A DNA stretch of 64,000 nt, taken from assembly GCF_002419965.1 (NCBI RefSeq), contig NZ_DIHC01000033.1:30175-94174 (forward strand), read 5' to 3'. Every line of letters starts with the position of its first letter. The stretch's first letter is position 1. The position numbers and the translations under genes were made by a program. This document shows positions 9,285 to 18,466 of the stretch, one piece after another. The notes beneath the pieces were generated by a model that searched no databases, had not been told where the DNA came from, and saw nothing but the letters and a program-made list of their open reading frames with translations. Source of the DNA: Pseudomonas sp. UBA5706. Its GTDB lineage: Bacteria; Pseudomonadota; Gammaproteobacteria; Pseudomonadales; Pseudomonadaceae.

Positions 9285-9470
9285 CTGCTGTTGAGGCCGG
9301 TTCCCGGCAGATGGTCAGCAGGCCGCACGTCTACGCCATCGGCTTCAGCGGTTCGGTGTCTGCCGCCTCCCGCCTTTGGATGCGGACCGCAGGGCGCAGG
9401 CGTGCAGCCTGCTGCGATCTGGCGCAACGCCGCAGTAAAGCCGGTACCTGCGATACAACTGACGCCACCG
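9285..9470. repeat. REP-like repeats downstream of the RAYT gene
   Basis: Near 9292 the sequence ccggttcccggcag repeats the hairpin seen upstream, followed by 'cgtctacgcc', a variant of the ctcctacgcc end. Around 9386 'gcagggcgcaggcgtgcagcc' resembles the opposite arm seen at about 115. These are more diverged than the 7.7-8.65 kb copies. Confidence 0.65.
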
Positions 9471-9536
9471 CGTCGTCCGGTTTGCAGAAGCGTCCAGCGG
9501 TAAATCCTGCGCAAGCAATGCCCCTCTACGCCGCCC

Positions 9537-11492
9537 TCACGTCCACGGCGCCGGATCCCCAAACAATCGCCCCTGCACCCCTTTTATTCCCATTTCGGCA
9601 ATCACCTGATGCTCGCCTTCGGTCTCGACGCGTTCGGCGATCAAGGGCAGGTCGATGCTGTGCGCCGCACGCTGGACCGCCTCTATGAACAGGCGTTTGT
9701 GGCTTTCTTCATCGATGGCGCGGATGTAGCTGCCGTCGATCTTCAGATAAGCCAGGCCCAGATGCGCCAGGTTGCCGATCATGCTGAAGCGCCCGCCGAA
9801 TCGCTGCAGCGCGAGCGTGAAGCCGGCGGCCTGCAAACGACGCGTGAGCTGTTCGAGAACCGCTTGATCGGGCAATTGCTCTTCGCCGATTTCAATGGTC
9901 AGTTTGCCGCCGAGCTTGGGATGCTGGCGCAGGGCATCAAACACCTGGTTCAGCACAGCAGGATCGTTGAGGGTAGCGGCCGAGAGGTTTAGCGCCAGCG
10001 GCTGGCCGTGGCTGTCGAGGTGCCTGAGCACTTGATGCAGCATCAGCAGATCGAGGCGGCTCGACCAGCCGAAGCGTTCGACCCAGGGCAGGAAGCGGCC
10101 TGCGGAAATGGTGTGGCCTTGCTCATGCACGAGCCGCGACAGCGCTTTGTGATGCAGCACCTGGCCGGTATCGTGCGTCGCAACCACCGGCTGGAAGAAC
10201 AACTCGAAGCTGCCGTGGGTCAGCGCATGATCGAGCACACGATGCCAGGTGTGTTGATCCTCAGTGACTTCGGTGAGCTCGGTGACTTCGCCTTTTTCGA
10301 CGTAGTTCCAGGTCCGCTCGCCTTGGGTTTCGGCCTGCGATAACGCCTGGTCTGCAAGGCCGAGCAAGGTCAGCGGCGCTTCGCCTGGGGTATACGGGGC
10401 CACGCCCATGTGAGCGACCGGCGACACATCGCTGGCGCCCGTTGCGCTCAGGGTTTTCAGGGCTTGCTCCAGATCCTCGGCCAAGGCCAGCGCTTGCTCA
10501 CGGGCCATGCCCGGCGCCAGCACCGCGAACTCGCCGCCCCGTGAGCGGCTGATGAGATTGCGGGTCTGGGGGTACTTGTCACACTGCTCAAGCAACACCT
10601 GCGCCACCGCCACCAACAAGGCATCGGTGCGCTTGCCGCCCAGACGAAGGTTCAGTCCCGCCAGATCGCGCACGCGCAACAACAGCAGATGGCCTGCCCG
10701 ATGCTCTTCCTGATTGCTGACGTGGGCCTTGAGCTGCATGTCAAAGTAACGCCGGTTGGACAGGCCCGTCAGGCTGTCCTGATACGACTCGATGCGCAGT
10801 TTTTCACTGCGCTCGGCGCTTTCCTTGAAGAGCGCCTTGAGCTTCTCGACCATCTGGTTCATCGCCTCCACTACCCGCCGCAACTCCGGCGTACGTGGCA
10901 GCTTCGAGAGTGTGAGGAACTCTCGACGAGCGATGGCCTGGGACTGCGCGACCATGTAATCCAAAGGTTTCAACTGGCGACGCAACAGCAATGCGCCAAG
11001 AAGGGCGCTCACCACACCACAGACCATCAGCCAGCCCAAGGTGCCAAGCACGCTCTGCCATAGCCGGGTCTGAGTGAACACCGGGTTGCTGACCACCTCG
11101 ACCCGCGCCGCCGGCTGCCAACCGCGGCTGACGATGGCCTCGGCCCCTGCCGCGTCCAGCCCAATGCAGTCGATGAACCACTGCGGCACTTGTGGGTTGT
11201 CCAGCGTCGTGCCGCGCTCGACCATCACCGCGTTGGTCGCCAGATTAACCACGCGGATACGGGTGTAGTACCCACTGTCGAAGATCGACGAGGCCAGCAA
11301 CTCGACCATCGCCGGGTCGTCGATGTTGGGGGTCAGCGACAGGGCCAGGGACGTGGCGGCATCCTGCGCATGAGACCTCAGCTGATTGATTGACTGTGCA
11401 CGCGAGCTCTCGAAGCTAACGACGACGCTGCCGGCGAACGCAACCAGCAGCACCAGACAAATACCCATCAACAGCTGTTTCAGCAGAGACAT
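9537..11492 (-). CDS. lapD: LapD: inner-membrane c-di-GMP receptor with degenerate GGDEF and EAL domains
   Basis: LapD senses cytoplasmic c-di-GMP and sequesters the periplasmic protease LapG, keeping a large adhesin on the cell surface. The 651-aa protein starts with a membrane helix (KQLLMGICLVLLVAFAGSVV), then a LapD/MoxY-type periplasmic domain, a second helix near residues 145-170, a HAMP segment, a GGDEF-like domain with RGGEF instead of GGDEF, and an EAL-like domain with KALSRLV where the catalytic EAL would be. The degenerate motifs indicate binding without turnover, as in characterised LapD. Its start codon shares one base with the lapG stop, so the pair is coupled. Confidence 0.93.
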   Translation of the reverse strand: MSLLKQLLMGICLVLLVAFAGSVVVSFESSRAQSINQLRSHAQDAATSLALSLTPNIDDPAMVELLASSIFDSGYYTRIRVVNLATNAVMVERGTTLDNPQVPQWFIDCIGLDAAGAEAIVSRGWQPAARVEVVSNPVFTQTRLWQSVLGTLGWLMVCGVVSALLGALLLRRQLKPLDYMVAQSQAIARREFLTLSKLPRTPELRRVVEAMNQMVEKLKALFKESAERSEKLRIESYQDSLTGLSNRRYFDMQLKAHVSNQEEHRAGHLLLLRVRDLAGLNLRLGGKRTDALLVAVAQVLLEQCDKYPQTRNLISRSRGGEFAVLAPGMAREQALALAEDLEQALKTLSATGASDVSPVAHMGVAPYTPGEAPLTLLGLADQALSQAETQGERTWNYVEKGEVTELTEVTEDQHTWHRVLDHALTHGSFELFFQPVVATHDTGQVLHHKALSRLVHEQGHTISAGRFLPWVERFGWSSRLDLLMLHQVLRHLDSHGQPLALNLSAATLNDPAVLNQVFDALRQHPKLGGKLTIEIGEEQLPDQAVLEQLTRRLQAAGFTLALQRFGGRFSMIGNLAHLGLAYLKIDGSYIRAIDEESHKRLFIEAVQRAAHSIDLPLIAERVETEGEHQVIAEMGIKGVQGRLFGDPAPWT

Positions 11493-12379
11493 CAGCGCTC
11501 CTCATTCTCAGGCTCGGTCGGGAAGCCTTCGGCGGTCATTTTCTTCAGTACGTCCTGCCAGCGGGACAGGCGCTTGGTGTCGCCCACTTTCTTGTTGCCC
11601 TGCGCGCCCGGCAACCACAGTCCCTCGGCGTTGAAGGCGTAGACCGGCAGCAGGTCCGGCCGCTCGCTGGCGGGTTTTATGTCGTTGATCAGACTGTCGA
11701 GCACCAAGGGTATCGCGGTCGGGCTGGCGTAATAGGTCAGGACCATGTGCGCACGATTCAGGCGCAGCGCCTTGACATAGGTAATCAGCAGCTTCTCGCC
11801 GGGCACGCCCAACCGGCGCAGGCTGAAATATTTGGCGATGGCATAGTCTTCACAGTCACCGCCGCCCTTCCACAATGACTGGATCGGCGTCGCCCAATAA
11901 TCGACCTCGTGCCACAGGTCGATGTCTTCCACGTAACGCATCTGCGTGTTGAAGAACTGGTTGACCCGCGTCAGCTTGTCCATCTCGCTGGCCTGCTTTT
12001 CGGTAGCCAGCAACTGCTGCCATGCATCGATCCGTTGCTTGCCGGCGCCCAGCGGCCCATAGAGCGCCTCGGCCCGACGACTGATCAGGGAAAAATCCCA
12101 ATCGGCGCTCAGATGGCCCGCAACCGCCGTGCACGCCAGCGCAAGCGCCAGAAGGCACCACAATGCTGGGCGCGTGTGAGCTGAACGTACCGCCAATTCG
12201 TGGAGTCCATAACGCAAGCGGATAACTGGAAAGCGATGGTGAGGGGTTGATTGGGAAAAGACAATGGCGTCAGCGGTGCACGTCACGCTGCACAGGCGGT
12301 TCAATGCACAATCGAGTCGCGATAACGGATATAGCGAAACGATATCGCAGGGTCGCGAAATCGCCAGTACGCGCCCCAA
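11492..12379 (-). CDS. lapG: LapG: periplasmic transglutaminase-like cysteine protease
   Basis: LapG cleaves the N-terminus of LapA-type adhesins to release biofilm cells and is held by LapD. The sequence shows a hydrophobic export segment (ALWCLLALALACTAVAG) and the C-H-D catalytic set in GGDCEDYAIAKYFSLR, NRAHMVLTYY and PLVLDSL. The frame is open for 295 codons, but the first 50 or so residues lie before the signal peptide and look non-coding. The true start may be a TTG within LRYGLHELA, giving a family-like length near 240 aa. Neither the adhesin nor a LapB-type exporter lies in this window. Confidence 0.9.
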   Translation of the reverse strand: MGRVLAISRPCDIVSLYPLSRLDCALNRLCSVTCTADAIVFSQSTPHHRFPVIRLRYGLHELAVRSAHTRPALWCLLALALACTAVAGHLSADWDFSLISRRAEALYGPLGAGKQRIDAWQQLLATEKQASEMDKLTRVNQFFNTQMRYVEDIDLWHEVDYWATPIQSLWKGGGDCEDYAIAKYFSLRRLGVPGEKLLITYVKALRLNRAHMVLTYYASPTAIPLVLDSLINDIKPASERPDLLPVYAFNAEGLWLPGAQGNKKVGDTKRLSRWQDVLKKMTAEGFPTEPENEER

Positions 12380-12725
12380 GCGGGCTTGTATACTGAGGCC
12401 CCGTCACCTGTGGGGGCGTGACCCTGCATTTTGATCCCGTTTACGCAAAGCGCCGGGGTGCACGCCGCTTGGGAGAGAGTCCGGAGCGCGCAGGCCAGAC
12501 GCTCTACTGGATGAAGAAAGCGCTGTGCGTTCGAACTTAAATATGGCCTCAAACTCAGACATAATCAGTCACCCCTAAACTCAGACATAATCAGTCACCC
12601 CTGTTACCATTCGCGCGCCATTCTCGTGACCCAATCAGAGTCAGCAGAGCCTCGGCGCTTGATTCCTCGCGTCCAAATGGCGGGTTGCAAGTCGAGAAAG
12701 CAAATTGCAAATGTGAGAGAAAGCT
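12380..12725. promoter_or_regulatory. Upstream region of the wzm-wzt cluster
   Basis: This 346-bp region lies between the divergent lapG and wzm genes and should contain the promoter of the polysaccharide genes. The only clear structure is the 26-bp direct tandem duplication at 12551-12602. No coding frame is convincing. Confidence 0.45.
12551..12602. repeat. Two exact tandem copies of a 26-bp sequence
   Basis: The unit begins aaactcagacataatcag and ends tcacccct. It occurs at 12551-12576 and again at 12577-12602 without a mismatch. It lies 124 bp before wzm. It could be a pair of regulator-binding sites, or terminal repeats left by an excised insertion sequence. Neither can be decided from this window. 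Confidence 0.85.
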
Positions 12726-13514
12726 GTGACCAAAGCGGAATTTTTGAAGAGAGAAATGGCGACCTTCGGCGAAGGTTGGCATGCATGGTATTTGCTGGCG
12801 TTGCACGACGTCAAAGGCCGCTACCGACGATCAATCATCGGGCCATTCTGGCTCACACTGACCTCGTTATTGTTCGTCATCGGCCTGGGGCTGGTGTATT
12901 CAAGGCTTCTCAATCTAGACCTTAAGGAATACCTGCCTTTTCTGGCCTGCGGCATTATTGCGTGGACATTCATCATCACTTTTGTCAACGAGGGCGCCAG
13001 CTCGATCATTAACTCGGGCCACATCATCAAGCAGATAAACATGCCGATCCTTACCCACGTCATGCGTGTGGCGTTCAGGAACGTGCTGATCTTCCTGCAC
13101 AGCTGGATCATTCTTATCCCGCTTTTGATGTGGTACGGCTACCTGACGGTTTACGGGCTGCTGTGCTCGATCATCGGCATCGTGCTGGTGGTGTTTGTCC
13201 TGACACCTCTCGCGGCACTGCTGGGGGTAACCTGCGCACGTTATCGCGACGTCCTGCCGATGATCGCCAGCGCCATGCAGTTACTGTTTTTCGTGACCCC
13301 GGTGATGTGGCACCCGCAGCAACTGGCCGGGTTGAGCGCCGTGATTCATTACAACCCATTCGTCTATCTGATCGATCTGATACGCGAGCCCATGCTCAAT
13401 GGGTATTTCCCGCTCGCTTCTGCCGGGCTGGTGTTTGTGATGGGCGTCGTGTTGTGGGCCGGTGCGCTCACCACGCTGTTTCTCAATCGTAAAAAAATTC
13501 CTTATTGGCTTTGA
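12726..13514 (+). CDS. wzm: Polysaccharide ABC transporter, membrane subunit (ABC-2 type)
   Basis: Wzm forms the inner-membrane channel that moves undecaprenyl-linked O-polysaccharide to the periplasm. The 262-aa protein has about six membrane helices and typical openings (HDVKGRYRRSIIGPFWLTLT). The conserved NMPILTHVMRVAFRN and FFVTPVMWHPQQL segments are present. Translation starts at a GTG preceded by GAGAGAAAGCT. wzt follows after 2 bp. With manC and the transferases downstream this is an ABC-transporter-dependent O-antigen locus, probably of common-antigen type. Confidence 0.93.
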   Translation: MTKAEFLKREMATFGEGWHAWYLLALHDVKGRYRRSIIGPFWLTLTSLLFVIGLGLVYSRLLNLDLKEYLPFLACGIIAWTFIITFVNEGASSIINSGHIIKQINMPILTHVMRVAFRNVLIFLHSWIILIPLLMWYGYLTVYGLLCSIIGIVLVVFVLTPLAALLGVTCARYRDVLPMIASAMQLLFFVTPVMWHPQQLAGLSAVIHYNPFVYLIDLIREPMLNGYFPLASAGLVFVMGVVLWAGALTTLFLNRKKIPYWL

Positions 13515-13516
13515 CG

Positions 13517-14233
13517 ATGACTTATCTAACCGCAGACCGCGTCACGGTCGATTACCCCATCATGGATGTCTCGCACCGGTCATTCAAAAAAGACGCCCTG
13601 TCATGGGTGACAGGTGGACGGATTGGCGAAACGCCCCAGCATCACCTGACCATCCGGGCGCTGGACAACGTGAGCCTGGATATCCAGCCCGGGCAAAAGA
13701 TCGGCTTGTTGGGACATAACGGCTCAGGCAAAAGTACCTTCCTGAAGGTCATGGCACAGGTGTACTGGCCGACCTTCGGGACACTGAAGTCCTCCGGCAG
13801 GATTACCTCCCTGCTGGATCTGACACTGGGCATGGAAGTCGAGGCAACGGGCTACGAGAACATTTACCTGCGTGGGGCGATTCTGGGCGTCAGGCCGGGA
13901 GAAATTAAGCAAACGGTCAATGACATTGCCGAGTTTTCCGGCCTTGGCGATTATCTGCGGCTGCCTCTGCGCACGTACTCGTCAGGCATGCTGGTGCGCC
14001 TGGGCTTCTCGATTTCGACCGCATTCCCCGCCGACATCATTTTGATGGACGAATGGCTGGGGGTGGGCGACGCCCAGTTTCAGGAGCAGGCCAATACACG
14101 CTTGAACGAGATGACCTCCAATGCGTCCATTCTCGTGCTGGCGTCCCACTCTCCGGAGCTAATCAACAGCGTGTGTAACCGCTGCATCAGACTAGAACAC
14201 GGAAAAATCGTTGAAGACTTTCCTATCGGGTGA
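13517..14233 (+). CDS. wzt: Polysaccharide ABC transporter, ATPase subunit, short form
   Basis: The 238-aa ATPase shows Walker A GHNGSGKST, the signature YSSGMLVRLGFS and Walker B IILMDEWLGVGD. It powers export through Wzm. It ends about 10 residues past the H-loop region, so it lacks the C-terminal carbohydrate-binding domain present in many Wzt proteins, including that of P. aeruginosa (about 420 aa). Short Wzt forms usually serve glycans whose length is not set by a terminal cap. The ATG at 13517 is preferred to a TTG at 13505 inside wzm. The stop overlaps the region of the next start. Confidence 0.92.
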   Translation: MTYLTADRVTVDYPIMDVSHRSFKKDALSWVTGGRIGETPQHHLTIRALDNVSLDIQPGQKIGLLGHNGSGKSTFLKVMAQVYWPTFGTLKSSGRITSLLDLTLGMEVEATGYENIYLRGAILGVRPGEIKQTVNDIAEFSGLGDYLRLPLRTYSSGMLVRLGFSISTAFPADIILMDEWLGVGDAQFQEQANTRLNEMTSNASILVLASHSPELINSVCNRCIRLEHGKIVEDFPIG

Positions 14234-14238
14234 CCGCC

Positions 14239-15435
14239 ATGAAAATAGCTATCGTTTCATCGTACAAGCTTGAGTGCGGCATTGCCCGATTCTCAGAAGT
14301 GCTATACCGCAATTTTGCGCCGTCCAACGATGTAACTGTATTTGAGCTACCGCCGCAGGAACTCAAGAAGAGCTTCGGCGCGACCGATGTAGAGGCTGAC
14401 CGTTATATTGCCGGGCTGTGCGAACAACTCAAATCGTTCGATGCCGTTTCCATCCAATGCGAATATGGGTTGTTCTCCGACTCGATCGGGCTGTCGATCG
14501 CGCGAATCAAGCGGTTGCTCGGTGCCAACCCCAATTCCACGATCACCTTTCATACCGTTTTCAGTAGGTCGGTATCGGCGGAGACGACTTTCCCTTCCGC
14601 AGGGCGACTGCTGACGCAACCCCGCTCGTCGCTGATCGAGTATTCGAAAAGCTGGCGTAGCAGCAAGACTGCGCGTTATGAATTGAGTCTGTTCGAGTAC
14701 ATCCGCAAGAACAAGATCAAGGTCATCGTCCATACCGACACCACCAAGCGTGTACTTCAGCATCGATTCAAACTGACCAACGTCCAATGCCATCCGCTTT
14801 GCTACACCAGTGAAGCCGAAAAGGCCGGGTTCAGCCATGAACAGTGCCGCGCCGAACTGGTGGACCGCCTGGGGTTCAGTGAGAAAGACAAACTGATCGG
14901 CGTATTTGGCTTCTTCGGCGGCTACAAGGGGTTCGATTACGCGATCCAATGCATCGCTCGACTGCCGGAAAACTACAAGCTTCTGATATTCGCAGGCCTG
15001 CACCCGACTGCCATCAAGCAGTCCGATACTTCACAGATAGACCAGTTGGTCGGACTGTGCCGCAAGTACAAGGTGCTGGGCCGTACGTTCTTCATGGGCA
15101 GCGTTGATGACACGTCGATGTACCGGGCAATCGCCGGTGTGGACTTCTCCTGGCTACCCTATCGAGAAGTCGGTCAGGAAGCGTCTGCCATCTGCAGTGA
15201 AGTGGCAGAGCTGTCTCAGCGCATGATCATTTCCAGAAACTTCGCGTTCGTTGACTACATGAAGTTCAACCTGCGAGACGACTATGAGTTTTTCGAGATC
15301 GGCAACGTGGAGGAGCTCAGACTCAAGACTGTCCACTATGATGCGTATCATCCGCCGGCCGCTGCTTCGATTCGCGATCACGCGGCCTTGCAGACCAAGT
15401 TTTATATTGAGGTATTGAGCAAACAGGCGTCGTAA
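14239..15435 (+). CDS. Glycosyltransferase, GT-B fold (family 4-like)
   Basis: The 398-aa protein begins MKIAIVSSYKLECGIARFSE, with the open binding loop typical of retaining GT-B enzymes. The C-terminal half has the nucleotide-sugar region (GVFGFFGGYKGFDYAI, LLIFAGLHP and VDFSWLPYREVGQEASA with the E of the family motif). It probably adds sugars to the polysaccharide exported by Wzm/Wzt. A GTG nine bases upstream (14230) overlaps the wzt stop; ATG 14239 is better placed after GGGTGA. The C-terminal part uses less GC-rich codons than manC. Donor and acceptor are unknown. Confidence 0.82.
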   Translation: MKIAIVSSYKLECGIARFSEVLYRNFAPSNDVTVFELPPQELKKSFGATDVEADRYIAGLCEQLKSFDAVSIQCEYGLFSDSIGLSIARIKRLLGANPNSTITFHTVFSRSVSAETTFPSAGRLLTQPRSSLIEYSKSWRSSKTARYELSLFEYIRKNKIKVIVHTDTTKRVLQHRFKLTNVQCHPLCYTSEAEKAGFSHEQCRAELVDRLGFSEKDKLIGVFGFFGGYKGFDYAIQCIARLPENYKLLIFAGLHPTAIKQSDTSQIDQLVGLCRKYKVLGRTFFMGSVDDTSMYRAIAGVDFSWLPYREVGQEASAICSEVAELSQRMIISRNFAFVDYMKFNLRDDYEFFEIGNVEELRLKTVHYDAYHPPAAASIRDHAALQTKFYIEVLSKQAS

Positions 15436-15560
15436 CACGGGTGACAGGCATGGAAGCCGATCACCGCCGGGAGCTGGGCAACGCGTTAATGGGTGAGCAG
15501 AGACTTCTTCAGCATTTGAGCTACATTGCTTGCAACAACTGGTGAGCCAGGAAGTACACC

Positions 15561-16682
15561 ATGACCGTTAAAATGTCGCCCGCTTTTTCGATATATCTGG
15601 ATCTGGTTCGCCTGGCATCGGCAGGCGTCGTCCTGCTGTCGCACTACCCCACCACGGTGAGCCAGGCAGCCATCACCAACCGATTCAATTTTGCGTATGA
15701 CGCCGTCATCGTGTTTTTCGTCCTTTCCGGGTATGTGATCAGCTACGCGGTGGACACGAAGGAAGATAACGGTGTCGTTTATAGCGTCAATCGCATCGCG
15801 AGAATATTACCTGTCGCGGCAGTAGCGGTTGTACTCTCGTTGTTGCTCATGATGTGGGGAAGTCAGACTAGCCCGGCGATGTATCCAGACGTCTCACAAC
15901 TGCAACTCCCTTTCTATTACGTGGCCCGAACACTCTCATTCACTAATGAGTTCTGGTGGGATGACATCCGCCCATTCATGAATGGGCCATACTGGAGCCT
16001 GGCATTCGAGGTGTGGTGTTACGTCATCTATGGTCTGGTCGTGTTCACGCGTGGACCATGGCGCGTAGCGTTTGTGTCATTGGCGTTACTGGTGACCGGC
16101 CCCAAACAATGGTTGATGCTGCCTATCTGGTTCGCAGGTGTTGCTGCCTACCGGTATCGAGACCGCTTCAGTCCCTCCCGAGGGCTACTTTGGTTGCTCT
16201 GCCTGGGGCCTGTCGCGCTGTTTGCTGGCATCCAGCTGAATAATCCGCGGGACTGGTCCTATCCGTTGGTGGGTATGCAGATAGAGCGCGTGTTGGGCCA
16301 CGGCCTGGATAGTGCTGCCAATTTCGGCTGGGGGTACGTGCTCGCAGCGCTCATGTCCGTTCACCTTATCGCGGTACGCCAGCTCTGCCGGACGACCACG
16401 CTCGATACCGAAGGGCGCGCTGGTACGCTGGTAAGACAACTCGCTTCCTACACCTTCAGCCTTTATATCCTGCATTACCCGTTGACGCTTTTCTGGCGAG
16501 CACAGCTAGAGCCGGCACAAGAGTCCTGGGATCCGGCCCTTCGGGCGTTGATCTATGCAGGTATCTTGATCCCGGTGTTCGTTCTGGGGCAGCTCGTCGA
16601 GCGTAGAAGAAAGGCGTTTCGGCAAGCAGTACGCAGGGTATTGACCCTTGCGCAGCGGTTAACCGCGCCACGAGCGCAATAG
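15561..16682 (+). CDS. Acyltransferase family 3 membrane protein (probable O-antigen O-acetyltransferase)
   Basis: The 373-aa protein has about ten membrane helices. It opens with the acyltransferase-3 hallmark LDLVRLASAGVVLLSHYP, where arginine and histidine are the conserved polar residues, and continues with AYDAVIVFFVLSGYVISY. Proteins of this family transfer acetyl groups to surface glycans from the cytoplasmic side. Its place between two glycosyltransferase/sugar-nucleotide genes supports decoration of the exported polysaccharide. A 125-bp gap precedes it, so it may have its own start signal. Confidence 0.85.
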   Translation: MTVKMSPAFSIYLDLVRLASAGVVLLSHYPTTVSQAAITNRFNFAYDAVIVFFVLSGYVISYAVDTKEDNGVVYSVNRIARILPVAAVAVVLSLLLMMWGSQTSPAMYPDVSQLQLPFYYVARTLSFTNEFWWDDIRPFMNGPYWSLAFEVWCYVIYGLVVFTRGPWRVAFVSLALLVTGPKQWLMLPIWFAGVAAYRYRDRFSPSRGLLWLLCLGPVALFAGIQLNNPRDWSYPLVGMQIERVLGHGLDSAANFGWGYVLAALMSVHLIAVRQLCRTTTLDTEGRAGTLVRQLASYTFSLYILHYPLTLFWRAQLEPAQESWDPALRALIYAGILIPVFVLGQLVERRRKAFRQAVRRVLTLAQRLTAPRAQ

Positions 16683-16898
16683 GCCGCAGACCGATCCGAT
16701 CATGACGAGACCGAGGCAGTTTCGCCGGCGGTTCTCTGGTATTCTTGCAGCCCTTCAGAATAAGGCGAAGCCCTTTGAAACCGGTTGAATCGGGCTGCTT
16801 CGTCTCTGTGCATTCACAGGACTGAGCGCAATGAAAAATGCCAGCTCGGTACCTTGTTATTCCAGTTGCGCCATTTGGCACTTTAAGGATTTTGAACC

Positions 16899-18338
16899 AT
16901 GGGATTGATACCCGTAATTTTGTCTGGTGGCGTAGGTAGCCGGTTGTGGCCCGTGTCTCGCGAGGCCCACCCCAAACCCTTCATGACACTGCCAGACGGG
17001 CAGAACCTTATTCAGAAAACCTTTCTGCGTGCAACCGGGCTCGACGGTGTGTCGGAGGTGCTGACTGTCACCAATCGCGAGCTTCTCTTCAAGACCGAAG
17101 ATGAGTACCGCACCGTCAACTCCAGCGGGGTTGCCCAGAGCTATATTCTTGAGCCATTTGGTCGTAACACGGCAGCCGCCGTCGCGATGGCCGCCTTGCA
17201 GCTCAAGGAGGCTCATGGCTCCGATGCTCATATGCTCGTACTCGCGGCTGACCACCTCATTCAAAACGAAGCTGCGTTCGCCCAAGCAGTGGCCAAGGCT
17301 GTGCAGCTTTCCGAAAAAGGCTTTCTGGTCACTTTCGGCATCAAACCCCAATACCCTGAAACCGGCTTCGGTTACATCGAAGCCGGCGCCGCCATCGACG
17401 CTAACGGTGGCCTGCAGGTCGCGCGCTTCGTCGAGAAGCCGGATCTGCCAACCGCCGAATCTTACCTGGCCGCTGGCAACTACTTCTGGAATTCGGGCAT
17501 GTTCTGCTTCCAGGTCGGCACCGTTATCGAAGAGTTCGCCAAGCATGCGCCGGACGTACTGAGCGCCGTCGCCGTTGCGATGGAGCGCTCGCGCCTGACG
17601 CAAGCCGATCGCTACCGCTGCCTGGCACTGGACGCGGAATCCTTCGGCGACGTGCCTGACATTTCCATCGACTACGCGCTGATGGAACGCTCCGACAAGG
17701 TTGTCACCGTCGCCTGCGACATCGGCTGGAGCGATATCGGCTCCTGGAACGCCGTCAGTGAACTGACCCCCGAAGACGAAAACGGCAACCGTTTCGAAGG
17801 CGAAGTGTTGTCTCACGGCGCGAAGAACAACTACGTGAACAGCGAAGATCGCCTGACCGCGCTGGTCGGGGTTCAGGAACTGCTGGTGGTCAATACTCCG
17901 GATGCGCTGATGATTGCGCACAAGGACCATGCCCAGGACGTCAAGCATATCGTTGGCCAGTTGAAGAAATCCGGCCACACGCTGCACATGTTGCACAGTA
18001 CCGTCCACCGTCCCTGGGGCACGTACACGACGCTGGAAGACGGCGAACGCTTCAAGATCAAACGCATCGTGGTCAAGCCAAAGGCGTCGCTGTCGCTGCA
18101 GATGCACCACCATCGCAGCGAACACTGGATCGTGGTCAGCGGCATGGCCGTGATCGTCAACGACGATCAGGAACTGATGCTTAACACCAACGAGTCGACG
18201 TTCATCCGCGCCGGTCACCGACACCGCCTGAGCAACCCGGGCGTCATTGATCTGGTGTTGATCGAAGTCCAGAGCGGCGACTATCTGGGTGAAGACGATA
18301 TCGTGCGATTCGAAGACGTCTACGGTCGAGCCAACTGA
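16899..18338 (+). CDS. manC: Mannose-1-phosphate guanylyltransferase / mannose-6-phosphate isomerase
   Basis: This bifunctional enzyme makes mannose-6-phosphate and then GDP-mannose, the substrate of Gmd. The 479-aa protein matches the ManC/WbpW/AlgA family. It has the N-terminal nucleotidyltransferase motif LSGGVGSRLWPVSRE with the PKPF lysine, the FVEKPD motif in the middle, and a C-terminal cupin isomerase domain with HHHRSEHWIVVSG. In the common-antigen cluster of P. aeruginosa the equivalent gene is wbpW. It is separated from flanking genes by 216 and 128 bp. Confidence 0.95.
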   Translation: MGLIPVILSGGVGSRLWPVSREAHPKPFMTLPDGQNLIQKTFLRATGLDGVSEVLTVTNRELLFKTEDEYRTVNSSGVAQSYILEPFGRNTAAAVAMAALQLKEAHGSDAHMLVLAADHLIQNEAAFAQAVAKAVQLSEKGFLVTFGIKPQYPETGFGYIEAGAAIDANGGLQVARFVEKPDLPTAESYLAAGNYFWNSGMFCFQVGTVIEEFAKHAPDVLSAVAVAMERSRLTQADRYRCLALDAESFGDVPDISIDYALMERSDKVVTVACDIGWSDIGSWNAVSELTPEDENGNRFEGEVLSHGAKNNYVNSEDRLTALVGVQELLVVNTPDALMIAHKDHAQDVKHIVGQLKKSGHTLHMLHSTVHRPWGTYTTLEDGERFKIKRIVVKPKASLSLQMHHHRSEHWIVVSGMAVIVNDDQELMLNTNESTFIRAGHRHRLSNPGVIDLVLIEVQSGDYLGEDDIVRFEDVYGRAN

Positions 18339-18370
18339 CCCATCCCGGCCTGCCTGTTGCCATTAACCGA

Positions 18371-18399
18371 TGCCCTTCATCCCTCATGGGTGAAGGGCA
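18371..18399. terminator. Hairpin between manC and the next glycosyltransferase gene
   Basis: The sequence tgcccttca...tgaagggca forms a 9-bp stem that extends by ccc/ggg around a short loop. It lies 33 bp after the manC stop. There is no clear T tract, so it may be an attenuator or weak terminator. Confidence 0.5.
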
Positions 18400-18466
18400 T
18401 TATCCGATGCCAGGATTCTGCGCAACACATTCGCCGCGCACCCGTACTCTTACGCTCGGGACAGCA

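Noticed and set aside
9537..11492. Active diguanylate cyclase or phosphodiesterase
   Set aside because: Both catalytic signatures are degenerate (RGGEF and KALSRLV) and the gene is coupled to lapG, so a receptor role is favoured.
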